64,000 nt of DNA. Source: Mycolicibacterium vulneris. Its GTDB lineage: Bacteria > Actinomycetota > Actinomycetes > Mycobacteriales > Mycobacteriaceae. A program made the translations under genes and the position numbers. Each line of letters opens with the position of its first letter. Within the stretch, counting starts at the first letter, position 1. The stretch spans positions 124,001-188,000 of the forward strand of contig NZ_NCXM01000001.1 of assembly GCF_002104765.1 (NCBI RefSeq). Reading direction: 5' to 3'. The notes beneath the pieces are model-generated. The model did not search any database and was not told the origin of the DNA. It was given only the letters and a program-made list of their open reading frames with translations. Positions 26,848 through 35,816 of this stretch are shown here, piece by piece.

Positions 26848-27158
26848 CCCGGTTCTCCTTCACGCCGGCTACCCCGCAACCAGCAATGTCCCGGCATCAT
26901 TACACTTGCGATACCGTTGGCAGTATCGATCATTCAGGCGACAAGCTTCGTCTACTAGCGCAGCGTAACCAGCTTTTCGAACGACAGGACGCCTCACCGC
27001 GGAATCATCTCCGCCCCAGCAGCCGGTCACAGCCACTGCCACGGCATCCGAACGGAGAATATGTTCGCAACCGAGCAGTGCATTGCACCCGGCGGGGTAA
27101 TCCCTCGCCGAACACCCGAAACTGCGCCAAGAATATCCGTCCTTGAATCCCGGGGGGC
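26848..27158. other. 311-bp divergent intergenic region
   Basis: This separates the Rv0538-like and Rv0537c-like genes and is visibly less GC-rich than the flanking genes. It holds a ribosome site for the minus gene and one inverted repeat (26909-26928). I see no supported gene in it. Confidence 0.6.
26909..26928. promoter_or_regulatory. Inverted repeat in the Rv0538/Rv0537c divergent region
   Basis: CGATAC and GTATCG arms are separated by an 8-base spacer. The site lies about 62 bp upstream of the minus-strand gene. It is a candidate operator only. Confidence 0.35.
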
Positions 27159-28880
27159 ATGGTGAGCCAGAGCAGCGACGAGACGCCGACCGGTCCCATC
27201 CGCGGTCAGACGCAGCAGGCACCGGCGCCGCGCATCATCCGCCCGCACGCCACGGGCGGCGGGGTACCGGCGGCCGCCGGAACGCAGCGGCACCGGCACG
27301 TCGTCGGTGACCTGACCGCGGTGGCGCTGCTGGTCCTCGCGGTGTTCCTGCCGTGGAACCTCTACTTCGGCGTCGGGATCCCGGGCAGCAGCACGATCCT
27401 GTTCGGGGTGTTGATCGCGGTGACGGTGCTGGCCGTCGTCCCAGTCGTGGTCGCCGGTTCGTGGCGGTCGGCCGGCGCACGGTTCAACCCCCGGCGGGCC
27501 GCCCGGCTTCGCCTGGCGCTCAATGTCCCCTACCTGCTGCTGGTGCTGGCCTTCGTCGTGTTCGACGCGTACGAGACCGTCCGCTTCGGTGGCACCGTCA
27601 ACGTGCCGGGCGGAGTCGGGCCGGGCGCCTGGGCCGGGATCGCCGGCTCGCTGTTGAGCGCCCAGGCGGTGCCGGCAGGCGCGCTTGCCGGACCGGTTCC
27701 GGCCGGGGACGAGTCCACCGGGTGGCACAGGTCGGCGCGGGTCATCGGCTCGCTGTCGATGCTCGCGGCGGTGCTCAGCTTCGGTTTCAACCTGTACTGG
27801 CGGCTGCGGTACGCGCTGCAAAGCACCGGCGGCGCCGAGGAATTCGGCAAGCAGAACATCGCCGTGATCGTGACCGCTGTGGTGTACGGCGTGGTGGCGC
27901 TGATCGCTGTGCTGGTCGCCTCGCGGTGGCTGCTGCGCAGCGCGCGGGAGAGCCAGCTGACGACCGTCGCGCTCGGCGCGTCGACGCTGGCCGCCGGGGT
28001 CCTGGTGTGGTTCCTGCCCGTCGGTCGTGACATCGACGCGTTCCACGGCATCGCGCAGAACACGTCCACCGCCGGTGTCGGGTTCGAGGGCTACCTGGCG
28101 TGGGCGGCCGGCGCGGCGCTATTCGCGCCGCGGGCCCTGTTCGGTCACCGGAACACCTCACCGACGGAGGAGTCCGCGTGGCGCGGGATGATCCGAAATG
28201 GCTTGCTGCTCATCGCCGTTTGGTCCGTGGGGTCAATGGCGATGCGGATCACCGACCTCGTCGTCGGCGTGATCCTGAACTACCCGTTCTCCCGGTACTC
28301 CAGCATCGTGCTGGCCGCGTTCGATCTGGCCACCGCGGTGCTGGCGATCTGGCTGCGCCACAGGCTGGCCACCCTCTCGGCGAGAATGGTCACGTCGCTG
28401 TGCGGGCTGGTCGCCACGCTCAGCGTCGCCCGCGTCGTCGTCGGCCTCGAGCTGGCGCCACGGTTCGAAGACTCGCCCAATTCGCCTGCGCTGCATCCGG
28501 TCTACGGCAACAACCTGGCCCAGCAGATCACCAGCACCTTCGACGTGACGCTGTGCGGCCTGGCCCTGGGCATCCTGGTGGCGGCCATCGTCACCGGGCA
28601 TCTGAGCGGTCGACGGCTCGCCCGTCGCGCCGCCCGCAGGCGCGCCGCGGCGGCGAATGCGGCGGCAACCACCACCCGGGTCCCGGTGGGCCACGGCGCG
28701 GTCCCGTCGGCCGCGGCGACCACCCGCATCCCGGCCGGCGTCCCCGGCGGGGACCACGAACCGCCCACCACGGAGATACCGCCGCTGGCCAATGGGCCCA
28801 GGATCTTCCGCGGCGACGACTCCGGCACGCGCCAGATGCCCGCGCAGAAGCCGCAGATCTACCGCCCCCCGCAGGGTTAG
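27159..28880 (+). CDS. Polytopic membrane protein with Pro-rich tail (Rv0537c-like)
   Basis: A 573-residue protein. A polar N-terminus of about 45 residues is followed by around ten to twelve hydrophobic segments, beginning LTAVALLVLAVFLPWNLYFGVGIPG. A basic cytoplasmic region (SGRRLARRAARRRAAAA) and a low-complexity Pro/Thr tail close the protein. The start is ATG 27159. The function is unknown. The divergent arrangement with the Rv0538-like gene is conserved. The stop overlaps the galE3 stop by 4 bp (TTAG). Confidence 0.82.
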   Translation: MVSQSSDETPTGPIRGQTQQAPAPRIIRPHATGGGVPAAAGTQRHRHVVGDLTAVALLVLAVFLPWNLYFGVGIPGSSTILFGVLIAVTVLAVVPVVVAGSWRSAGARFNPRRAARLRLALNVPYLLLVLAFVVFDAYETVRFGGTVNVPGGVGPGAWAGIAGSLLSAQAVPAGALAGPVPAGDESTGWHRSARVIGSLSMLAAVLSFGFNLYWRLRYALQSTGGAEEFGKQNIAVIVTAVVYGVVALIAVLVASRWLLRSARESQLTTVALGASTLAAGVLVWFLPVGRDIDAFHGIAQNTSTAGVGFEGYLAWAAGAALFAPRALFGHRNTSPTEESAWRGMIRNGLLLIAVWSVGSMAMRITDLVVGVILNYPFSRYSSIVLAAFDLATAVLAIWLRHRLATLSARMVTSLCGLVATLSVARVVVGLELAPRFEDSPNSPALHPVYGNNLAQQITSTFDVTLCGLALGILVAAIVTGHLSGRRLARRAARRRAAAANAAATTTRVPVGHGAVPSAAATTRIPAGVPGGDHEPPTTEIPPLANGPRIFRGDDSGTRQMPAQKPQIYRPPQG

Positions 28881-29905
28881 CGAAGGGGCGCGAACGCGAA
28901 CTCGCGCAGCCCATCGCCCGGTGCGACCGCCGCCCGGAAACCGAGCACCTGGGCGGCCCGCGACGGGTCGGCGACGATGTGGCGCACGTCGCCGCTGCGG
29001 TACTGCCCGGTGACCACCGGGGACAACGAAGCGCCGCGCGCGTCGCACAGCACGCCGGCCACCTCCGCGATCGAAATAGGTTGTCCCGAGCAGACATTGA
29101 CCGCGGTGAAACCCTCGCTCAACTGTGCCGCCGCGACGTTGGCGGCGGCCACGTCGTCGACGTGGACGAAGTCGCGCATCTGCCCGCCGTCCTCGAAAAC
29201 CTTTGGCGGGTCACCTTTTTCCAGCGCCGACCGGAAGATCGCCGCCACCCCGGAGTAGGGGGTGTCGCGCGGCATGCCGGGGCCGTAGACGTTGTGGTAG
29301 CGCAGCGCCACCACCGAACCACCGGTGGCCTCCGACCAGGCCAGCGCGTAATGCTCCTGGGCCGTCTTGCTGGCGGCGTACAGGCTTCGGGGCCGCAGGC
29401 AGGCGTCCTCGTCGACGAGGCGCCACTGCAGCTCCTCCCCGCCGTCCGGGCACCGGTGCTCGAAGATCCCGGCGTCGAGGTCCGCGCGGCGCCGCGGCAG
29501 CGGATCCACGGGTCCGTGTTGTTCGCACTGATAGCGCCCCTGGCCGTACACCACCATCGACGAAGCCAGCACCAGGCGCCGCACCCCGGCGGCGAACATC
29601 TGCGCCAGCAGGACCGTGGTGGCCAGGTCGTTGTGCCCGCCGTAGGCGGGGGCGTCGGCGGCGTCCACACCCGCCCCCACCATCGCCGCCTGATGGCACA
29701 CCACGTCCACGCCGGCCAGCAGCGGGGCGAGCGCGTCGGCATCGCGCACGTCGACGCGGTGACATCCCTGCGGCAGCACCGGGTTTGGGCCGTGTGCGGC
29801 GGGCAGCAACGCGTCGACGGCTACCACGTCGTGACCCACAGCGCGCAGCGCGGCATCCACCCGCGAACCGATGAAGCCGGCCGCCCCGGTCAGCAGCACC
29901 CTCAC
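28877..29905 (-). CDS. galE3: NAD-dependent sugar epimerase/dehydratase GalE3-like
   Basis: A 342-residue extended SDR. The start is GTG 29903-29905 ([14 protein letters not shown]), in a GTGA overlap with the preceding stop. The NAD motif GAAGFIG, catalytic Ser in LASSMVVYG, Tyr/Lys in [12 protein letters not shown], and NVYGPGMP with [12 protein letters not shown] are typical of nucleotide-sugar epimerases. The substrate may not be UDP-galactose. An insertion of about 25 residues rich in Cys and Glu (residues about 130-155) follows [12 protein letters not shown]. Confidence 0.85.
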   Translation of the reverse strand: MRVLLTGAAGFIGSRVDAALRAVGHDVVAVDALLPAAHGPNPVLPQGCHRVDVRDADALAPLLAGVDVVCHQAAMVGAGVDAADAPAYGGHNDLATTVLLAQMFAAGVRRLVLASSMVVYGQGRYQCEQHGPVDPLPRRRADLDAGIFEHRCPDGGEELQWRLVDEDACLRPRSLYAASKTAQEHYALAWSEATGGSVVALRYHNVYGPGMPRDTPYSGVAAIFRSALEKGDPPKVFEDGGQMRDFVHVDDVAAANVAAAQLSEGFTAVNVCSGQPISIAEVAGVLCDARGASLSPVVTGQYRSGDVRHIVADPSRAAQVLGFRAAVAPGDGLREFAFAPLR

Positions 29906-30696
29906 GGCAGCTCGATGGGCAGGGTGACCCCGGCGTGCGGCAGGCAGTGCGTGCAGGTGCGGTCGGCGGCGATCCGGCCGATGGCCCGGCCGACCAGGGT
30001 TTTGAACACATTGATGTTCTTCTCGAATTCGGCGAACACGTCGACGGTCTTCACGCCCTCCCCAGCGCTCACACCGGCATCCAGGTCGGTCACCAAAGCG
30101 ATTGCCGCATAGCACATTTCGAGCTCGCGGGCCAGCGCCGCCTCCGGATAGCCGGTCATGTTGACCAACGAGAACCCGGCGGAGGCGAACCACCGGCTCT
30201 CGGCGCGGGTGGAAAAGCGCGGCCCCTGGATCACCACCATGGTGCCGCCGTCAACCACGTCGGGCAGGCCGGTCACCGCCTCCCGCAGCGTCGGGCAGTA
30301 CGGGTCGGCGAAGTCGACGTGGATGCCGCCGGAGTCGAAGTAGGTGTCGGCGCGGCCCCGGGTGCGGTCGACGAGCTGGTCGGGCACCACGACGGTGCCC
30401 GGCCCAAGTTCGGGCATGAGGCTGCCGACCGCGCACGGCGCGAGCACCCGCCGCACGCCGAGCGTGCGCAGCGCCCACATGTTGGCGCGATACGGCACGG
30501 TGTGCGCGGAGAATTCGTGCTTGGCGCCGTGGCGGGGCAGGAACGCCACCTCGTGGTCGCCGACGGCGCCGACGGTGACCGGGGCGCTGGGCGGCCCGTA
30601 CGGGGTGTCGACGGCGACGTCGCGGGAGTCGGATCCGAAGAAGGTGTAGAAGCCGCTGCCGCCGATGACTCCGAGCATCCGACCATTGTGGTGCAT
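29902..30696 (-). CDS. mtnP: S-methyl-5'-thioadenosine phosphorylase
   Basis: A 264-residue phosphorylase of the PNP/MTAP family that splits methylthioadenosine to adenine and methylthioribose-1-phosphate. Visible motifs are [29 protein letters not shown] (phosphate and ribose), [13 protein letters not shown] and [19 protein letters not shown] (purine/methylthio pocket). ATG 30694-30696 gives the same length as Rv0535 (named pnp there). A second ATG at 30676-30678 would remove six residues; neither has a clear Shine-Dalgarno. It overlaps galE3 by 4 bp. Confidence 0.9.
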   Translation of the reverse strand: MHHNGRMLGVIGGSGFYTFFGSDSRDVAVDTPYGPPSAPVTVGAVGDHEVAFLPRHGAKHEFSAHTVPYRANMWALRTLGVRRVLAPCAVGSLMPELGPGTVVVPDQLVDRTRGRADTYFDSGGIHVDFADPYCPTLREAVTGLPDVVDGGTMVVIQGPRFSTRAESRWFASAGFSLVNMTGYPEAALARELEMCYAAIALVTDLDAGVSAGEGVKTVDVFAEFEKNINVFKTLVGRAIGRIAADRTCTHCLPHAGVTLPIELP

Positions 30697-30762
30697 GCGG
30701 CCGGCGTGATCGCGGGTGCGGGGCCCGGGGATCGACGCCCCGCATCCTGGCAGGATGTTCGT

Positions 30763-31635
30763 GTGGCCAATTTCGGGCAGTGGGTTTCCGGTGCGCGGCC
30801 GCGGACGTTGCCCAACGCGGTGGCGCCGGTTGTCGCAGGGACCGGTGCGGCCGCGTGGCTGCATTCCGCGGTGTGGTGGAAGGCGATGCTGGCGCTGGCC
30901 GTCGCGCTCGCGCTGACCATCGGCGTCAACTACGCCAACGACTACTCCGACGGCATCCGCGGCACCGACGACGACCGGGCCGGCCCGGTGCGCCTGGTCG
31001 GCTCGCGGCTGGCCGCGCCGCGGGCGGTGCTGGCCGCCGCGGTCGCCAGCCTGACCGTCGGCGCGCTCGCCGGGCTCGCGCTGGCGCTGTTCAGCGCGCC
31101 GTGGCTGATCGCGGTGGGAGCGGCCTGCATCGCCGGGGCGTGGCTCTACACCGGCGGGTCGAAACCCTACGGCTACGCCGGTTTTGGCGAGGTCGCGGTG
31201 TTCCTGTTCTTCGGGCTCGTCGCGGTGCTGGGCACCCAGTACACCCAGGCGCTGCGGATCGACTGGGTGGGCCTGGTGCTGGCGGTGTCGATCGGGGCGC
31301 TGTCGTCGTCTGTGCTGGTGGCCAACAACCTGCGGGACATCCCGACCGACGCGCACTCGGGAAAGGTCACGCTGGCGGTGCGGCTGGGCGACGCCCGCAC
31401 CCGGATCCTGTACCAGGCGCTGCTGGGGACCGCCGGCGTGTTGACACTGGTGCTGATGCTGGCAACCCCGTGGTGCGCCGCCGGATTGGTGGCGACGCCG
31501 CTGGCCCTGCGGGCGGCGGCCCCGGTCCGATCGGGTCGCGGCGGCCCGGAGCTGATCCCCGTGCTGCGCGATACCGGGCTGGCGATGGTGGTGTGGGCGG
31601 TCGCGGTGGCCGCGGCGTTGGCGCTGGCTACCTAA
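30763..31635 (+). CDS. menA: 1,4-Dihydroxy-2-naphthoate polyprenyltransferase MenA
   Basis: A 290-residue UbiA-family integral membrane prenyltransferase with about eight or nine helices. The first Asp-rich motif is [18 protein letters not shown], the second [16 protein letters not shown]; both bind Mg-polyprenyl diphosphate. The start is GTG 30763 ([19 protein letters not shown]), which agrees with the M. tuberculosis protein. It transfers the polyprenyl tail to dihydroxynaphthoate, giving demethylmenaquinone. It is divergent from mtnP with 66 bp between. Confidence 0.95.
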   Translation: MANFGQWVSGARPRTLPNAVAPVVAGTGAAAWLHSAVWWKAMLALAVALALTIGVNYANDYSDGIRGTDDDRAGPVRLVGSRLAAPRAVLAAAVASLTVGALAGLALALFSAPWLIAVGAACIAGAWLYTGGSKPYGYAGFGEVAVFLFFGLVAVLGTQYTQALRIDWVGLVLAVSIGALSSSVLVANNLRDIPTDAHSGKVTLAVRLGDARTRILYQALLGTAGVLTLVLMLATPWCAAGLVATPLALRAAAPVRSGRGGPELIPVLRDTGLAMVVWAVAVAAALALAT

Positions 31636-31654
31636 GGGCCGGGCGCGGGTTGCC

Positions 31655-31660
31655 TATAGT
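31655..31660 (+). promoter_or_regulatory. Candidate -10 element upstream of fabH
   Basis: TATAGT fits TANNNT and lies 73 bp before the fabH ATG, just after the menA stop. No convincing -35 is seen. Confidence 0.35.
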
Positions 31661-31733
31661 GCAGGCAAAGGCCTCCGAGGGCGCCCCGTTTGGGGTACTT
31701 TTGCGTCGGCTCGGGCGATAGCGAAGGACCGCA

Positions 31734-32741
31734 ATGAAGCAGATTGCCGCGACCAGCGGGCCCAACAACATCGGCTTGCTCAGCGTGGGGTCATACCGGC
31801 CCGAACGGGTCGTCACCAACGACGAGCTCTGCGAGAACATCGACTCGTCCGACGAATGGATCTACTCGCGGACCGGGATCAAAACCCGCCGATTCGCCGC
31901 GCGCGACGAATCCGCCGCCTCCATGGCCACCGAGGCCGGACGGGAGGCGATTGCCAAGGCCGCACTGCAGGCATCCGACATCGATTGCGTCATCGTCGCC
32001 ACCAGCACCCACCTGCTGCAGACCCCCGCGTGCGCCCCGGCGGTCGCGGCGGCACTAAGCGCCACCGGGGTGCCCGCGTTCGACATCTCGGCCGGATGCG
32101 CCGGGTTCGGCTACGCGCTCGGCGTCGCGGCCGACATGATTCGCGGTGGGACCGCCGCCAAGGTGCTGGTCCTGGGCTCGGAGAAACTGTCCCCCACCAT
32201 CGACATGCAGGACCGCAGCAACTGCTTCATCTTCGCCGACGGCGCCGCCGGCGTGGTGGTCGGCGAGACACCTGACCAGGGCATCGGCCCGACCGTCTGG
32301 GGCAGCGACGGCAACCAGGCCAACGCCATCCGCCAGGACATCGACTGGCTCGACTACCTGGAGAATCCCACCGGCCCACGCCCGTTTCTGCGGCTGGAGG
32401 GCAGCGCCGTCTTCCGTTGGGCGGCGTTCGAGATGGGCAAGGTGGGCCGGCAGGCGATGGACGCCGCGGGCGTCCGGCCCGACGAGATCGACGTGTTCCT
32501 GCCGCACCAGGCCAACAGCCGGATCAACGAGGTGCTGGCCAAGAGCCTCGATCTGCGCCCGGATGCGGTCGTCGCCAACGACATCGAGCACACCGGAAAC
32601 ACCTCGGCCGCGTCCATCCCCCTGGCCATGGCCGAAGCGCTGGCAACCGGCGCGGCCAAGGCCGGCGATCTGGCCCTGCTGCTCGGTTACGGCGCGGGCC
32701 TGAGCTACGCCGCCCAGGTCGTGCGGCTGCCGAACGGCTAA
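31734..32741 (+). CDS. fabH: 3-Oxoacyl-ACP synthase III FabH
   Basis: A 335-residue ketosynthase III linking FAS-I acyl-CoA primers to FAS-II for mycolic acid synthesis. Catalytic Cys is in [14 protein letters not shown], His in [12 protein letters not shown] and Asn in [13 protein letters not shown]; the C-terminal [13 protein letters not shown] is typical. The start is ATG 31734 with GAAGGA upstream. It is highly similar to Rv0533c along its length. It ends in a 4-bp overlap with the convergent DUF4229 gene. Confidence 0.96.
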   Translation: MKQIAATSGPNNIGLLSVGSYRPERVVTNDELCENIDSSDEWIYSRTGIKTRRFAARDESAASMATEAGREAIAKAALQASDIDCVIVATSTHLLQTPACAPAVAAALSATGVPAFDISAGCAGFGYALGVAADMIRGGTAAKVLVLGSEKLSPTIDMQDRSNCFIFADGAAGVVVGETPDQGIGPTVWGSDGNQANAIRQDIDWLDYLENPTGPRPFLRLEGSAVFRWAAFEMGKVGRQAMDAAGVRPDEIDVFLPHQANSRINEVLAKSLDLRPDAVVANDIEHTGNTSAASIPLAMAEALATGAAKAGDLALLLGYGAGLSYAAQVVRLPNG

Positions 32742-33133
32742 CCGCGCCCTGATTCTTGGTCCCCGCCCTCGTCGGGAGCGGGGTCCCCGTGCAGTCGGGC
32801 CTGGAGCAGTTCGCGCTCCCGGCGGCGTCGCTCCCCGGCGATCGCGAGCGCGGCGGTGGCGCGGCGGCGCAGCGGGGCGAACATCCAGATGCCCAGCGGC
32901 ATCGCGATGATCAAGGCGAACAGCACGGCCACCACGATCGGGAACTGCGTGATGCCCGCCAGGCGCGCGACACCGCAGATCACGCCGGTGAGCGCCGCCG
33001 CCAGCAGCACCCGCGCCGCCATGTACGCGGCAACGTGGACGGTGACCCGGCTTCCGGTTCGTTGCGCGGTGCCCTCGTCATCGGCGTGGTTCTCCGTGCC
33101 GCCGGTGCTGTCGTCGCTAGCTTCTTGTGACAC
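32738..33133 (-). CDS. DUF4229-type small membrane protein (Rv0531-like)
   Basis: A 131-residue protein starting at GTG 33131-33133. An acidic N-terminus of about 28 residues precedes two helices (about 35-55 and 62-84), followed by a basic, charged C-terminal region ([25 protein letters not shown]). The function is unknown. It is divergent from a 53-residue membrane protein with 46 bp between. Confidence 0.75.
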   Translation of the reverse strand: MSQEASDDSTGGTENHADDEGTAQRTGSRVTVHVAAYMAARVLLAAALTGVICGVARLAGITQFPIVVAVLFALIIAMPLGIWMFAPLRRRATAALAIAGERRRRERELLQARLHGDPAPDEGGDQESGRG

Positions 33134-33154
33134 AGCCTGAGCCTACGGCGCGGG

Positions 33155-33160
33155 TATATT
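33155..33160 (+). promoter_or_regulatory. Putative -10 element for the 53-residue protein
   Basis: TATATT fits the mycobacterial -10. AAGGAGG at 33167-33173 provides a strong ribosome site 6 bases from the GTG at 33180, so the leader would be very short. Confidence 0.4.
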
Positions 33161-33179
33161 CGCCCCAAGGAGGTGTTTG

Positions 33180-33341
33180 GTGCTCTACCTGCTGCTCGTC
33201 GTGATTTTGGGGACGCTGATCTACGTCGGCTGGCGTGCGGCGCGGTCGCAGGCCCACCGGCCGAAGACGCGCGTCATCGGACCCGACGACGATCCAGACT
33301 TCTTGCGGCGGTTGGGTCACGGCGACAACAACCCGCGCTAG
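33180..33341 (+). CDS. 53-residue membrane protein (Rv0530A-like)
   Basis: GTG 33180 is preceded by AAGGAGG. The product begins MLYLLLVVILGTLIYVGWRA, one membrane helix with the N-terminus probably outside. The rest is a charged cytoplasmic tail of about 33 residues (RPKTRVIGPDDDPDFLRRLG). It agrees in size and position with Rv0530A. Its stop is followed directly by the 57-bp tandem repeat. The function is unknown. Confidence 0.78.
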   Translation: MLYLLLVVILGTLIYVGWRAARSQAHRPKTRVIGPDDDPDFLRRLGHGDNNPR

Positions 33342-33455
33342 CTCGATGGCGGCGGCCCACCGCGCCCGGCTTCGCCGCGCTTGCGACCGCCGCGCTGACT
33401 CGATGGCGGCGGCCCACCGCGCCCGGCTTCGCCGCGCTTGCGACCGCCGGGCTGG
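33342..33455. repeat. 57-bp intergenic tandem repeat, two copies
   Basis: Units 33342-33398 and 33399-33455 are identical except for the last few bases. They fill the whole space between the stop of the 53-residue gene and the stop of the convergent ParA-like gene. Each unit starts CTCGATGGCGGCGGCCCACC and contains complementary GGCGG/CCGCC and GGCTTCGCCGC segments that could fold. This is a VNTR/MIRU-like structure. Confidence 0.92.
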
Positions 33456-34772
33456 CTAGCCGAGCACTCCCGGGTTGTGCTGGTCGCCGGGGAACCCGTC
33501 GGCGACGATGGCGGCCAACTCGGTGAGCGCTTCGCGCGTCCCGCGGCGCAGCCGGTCCAGTTCGATCTCGGCGCCCTCTTCCAGGTGCGGGTCGAACGGC
33601 ACCAGCTGGACCGCGCGGCAGCGCCGGGAGAAGTGGTCGATCACCTTGTTCATGTCGACCTTGCCCGGGCGGGGCTTCACCCCATTGATCACCGCGATGG
33701 AATTGCGGACCAGGTCCTCGTGACCGTGGGCGTCCAGCCAGTCCAGCGTCGCCGAGGCGCTGCGCGCGCCGTCGATGGACGCCGAGCTGACCACGACCAG
33801 TGCGTCGGCCTTGTCCAGCACCGAGCTCATCACCGAGTGCAGCAGGCCGGGCCCGCAGTCGGTGAGCACCAGACCGTAGAACCGTTCCAGGATGTCCAGG
33901 ATCCGCGCGTAGTCCTCGGCGCTGAACGCGTCCGAGATGCCGGGATCCGTTTCGGAGGCCAACACCTCGAGACCGCTCGGCCCCTTGGAGGTGTAGCGGC
34001 GCACGTCGCTGTAGCGCTCGATGGTGCCGGCGTCGTGCAGCAGCTGGCGCACCGTCGCCGCCGTCTCCAGCGGGATCTTCTGGCTCAGCGTGCCGCGGTC
34101 GGGGTTGGCGTCCACGGCTACCACCCGGTCACCGCGGATGGAGGCGAAGGTGGCGCCCAGCGTCGCGGCGATCGTGGTCTTGCCGACGCCGCCCTTGAGC
34201 GACAGGAACGCCACCCGGTAGGAACCCCGCAGGGGCCGGTTCACCTGGGCGACCAGGTTGTTGTACCGGGTGGCCCGCGGGCTCTCGCCCAGGTTGATCA
34301 GGCCGCCGGACAGCTTGAACAGCAGCAATCGCCAGCCATCCGATGGCGGCGGGGCGACCGGGCGCAGCAGCATGCCGGTGGACAGCTCCGGGTACGGCGT
34401 GTGCGGCAGGTGCTCGGGACGCTGCTGGTGCGGGGCCCCCCGCAGCTGAGTGGGCGGCGCATCCTGACCGTCGTAGTAGGCGCCATACGCGGTCGGGTCG
34501 ACGCGTGGGATGCCGGTCATGGGCGTGGGGTCCCACGGCGGCATGCCACCGGGCCTGGGCGCCGTGGGCGGCGCGGCCTGCTGGCGCTCGGGTCCGGGGA
34601 CGCGGCGTTCGGTGCGGAATCCGGCGAAGGCGCGGGTGGGTGCGTCGTCGCCACCCGAGTGGGCCCTCGGCTCCGCGCCCTCCTGCTGGTCCGCCGCCGA
34701 CGCTGGCTGTGGAGGTATCTGCGTGGTCGGTTGTTCGGGCGACCCCACGCCCGACGTCGGATGCTCGGTCAC
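33456..34772 (-). CDS. ParA/MinD-like ATPase with Pro-rich N-terminus (Rv0530-like)
   Basis: A 438-residue protein starting at GTG 34770-34772 with GGGGGAG upstream. The first 150 residues are disordered and Pro/Gln-rich (QPTTQIPPQPAS, TPMTGIPRVDP). The C-terminal part is a SIMIBI ATPase with deviant Walker A LKGGVGKTTIA (about 205-214), DANPDRGTLS and LVLTDCGPG. The layout resembles EspI-type ATPases linked to ESX secretion, but no ESX genes are near. It lies 60 bp upstream of nothing but ccsA on the same strand, so its link to cytochrome maturation is only positional. Confidence 0.83.
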   Translation of the reverse strand: MTEHPTSGVGSPEQPTTQIPPQPASAADQQEGAEPRAHSGGDDAPTRAFAGFRTERRVPGPERQQAAPPTAPRPGGMPPWDPTPMTGIPRVDPTAYGAYYDGQDAPPTQLRGAPHQQRPEHLPHTPYPELSTGMLLRPVAPPPSDGWRLLLFKLSGGLINLGESPRATRYNNLVAQVNRPLRGSYRVAFLSLKGGVGKTTIAATLGATFASIRGDRVVAVDANPDRGTLSQKIPLETAATVRQLLHDAGTIERYSDVRRYTSKGPSGLEVLASETDPGISDAFSAEDYARILDILERFYGLVLTDCGPGLLHSVMSSVLDKADALVVVSSASIDGARSASATLDWLDAHGHEDLVRNSIAVINGVKPRPGKVDMNKVIDHFSRRCRAVQLVPFDPHLEEGAEIELDRLRRGTREALTELAAIVADGFPGDQHNPGVLG

Positions 34773-34832
34773 TGCACTCCCCCTTGTTGTGCTTTTCCCG
34801 TGTTGTGCGTTATCCGGGCCGGTTGTGCACCG

Positions 34833-35816
34833 TCACCCGACGCCCGCATAAGAATGCAGGCCCACAGTGACCAGGTTAACGAAGAACAAATTGAAGACCA
34901 TGGCCACAAACCCTGCGACATTGATCCAGGCGGCTTTTCTGTCCCGCCATCCCGCCGTCGACCTGGCGTGCAGATACGCGGCGTAGATCACCCAGGCGAC
35001 AAATGACACAGTCTCTTTGGGATCCCAGCCCCAATATCTGCCCCAGGCCTCTTCGGCCCAGATGGCCCCGAAAATGACGCCGAAACCGAACACCGGAAAG
35101 GCGAAAATCGTCGTCCGATATGCGATGCGGTCCAGGGTCTGCGCGTCGGGGAACCGCTGCACCAGCCGGCTTAACGCGCTGTGCTCGGTGCGGTCGGGGT
35201 CTCCTAGCGGTGACGTCCGCAGCAGGAACAGGATGCTGGCGATGCCGGCGACCAGGAAGACGCCCGATCCCAGGCTGACCACCGACACGTGGATGGGCAG
35301 CCAGTAGGACTGCAGCGCGGGCATCACCGGCGCGGCGTTGGTGTACAGCCAGCGTCCGGACACCGTGAGCAGGATCAGGACCGGCAGCAGCAGGAACACC
35401 CACAGCGGGCGGTATTGCGGGCGGCGCAGCACGACCGCCCCGGCGATCAACCCGCACAGGCAGGTCAGGTTGATGAATTCGTACATGTTGCCCCAGGGCA
35501 CGCGCAGGGTGGCCAGGCCGCGCAGCACCAGGCAGGCCAGCAGCAGCCCGATACCCAGGTACACCACGGACAGCCCGGCCCGGCCGACACGCTCGTCGAC
35601 CGGGCGCTGGCTCGCCTCTTCCACGACGCCGGGGGTGACGGAGTCGGCGCTGACGGCACCGGCCAGCACCCGGGCGCGCTGATCCGCGCGGCGCCCGCCG
35701 GCGTAGGCCAGCTCGAAGGCCAGCAGCAGCAGCGCGATGACGAGGGCCACCACGGCCGACGTGAACGCCCAGTCGGAATAGCGCGCCAGCTCGATGTTGA
35801 CGTGAACGGTATTCAT
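34833..35816 (-). CDS. ccsA: Cytochrome c maturation protein CcsA (CcsB/ResC family)
   Basis: A 327-residue polytopic membrane protein with about eight helices. The WWD heme-handling segment reads WGRYWGWDPKETVSFVAW, and conserved His residues are in LPIHVSVVSLG and AYLHARSTAGW. With ResB it forms the system II cytochrome c synthetase that exports heme and attaches it to CxxCH apocytochromes. The start overlaps the resB stop by 4 bp. Orthologue: Rv0529. Confidence 0.94.
   Translation of the reverse strand: MNTVHVNIELARYSDWAFTSAVVALVIALLLLAFELAYAGGRRADQRARVLAGAVSADSVTPGVVEEASQRPVDERVGRAGLSVVYLGIGLLLACLVLRGLATLRVPWGNMYEFINLTCLCGLIAGAVVLRRPQYRPLWVFLLLPVLILLTVSGRWLYTNAAPVMPALQSYWLPIHVSVVSLGSGVFLVAGIASILFLLRTSPLGDPDRTEHSALSRLVQRFPDAQTLDRIAYRTTIFAFPVFGFGVIFGAIWAEEAWGRYWGWDPKETVSFVAWVIYAAYLHARSTAGWRDRKAAWINVAGFVAMVFNLFFVNLVTVGLHSYAGVG

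Noticed and set aside
34773..34832. ESX locus around the ParA/MinD-like ATPase
   Set aside because: The N-terminus resembles EspI, but no WXG100, EccC or PE/PPE gene is present.
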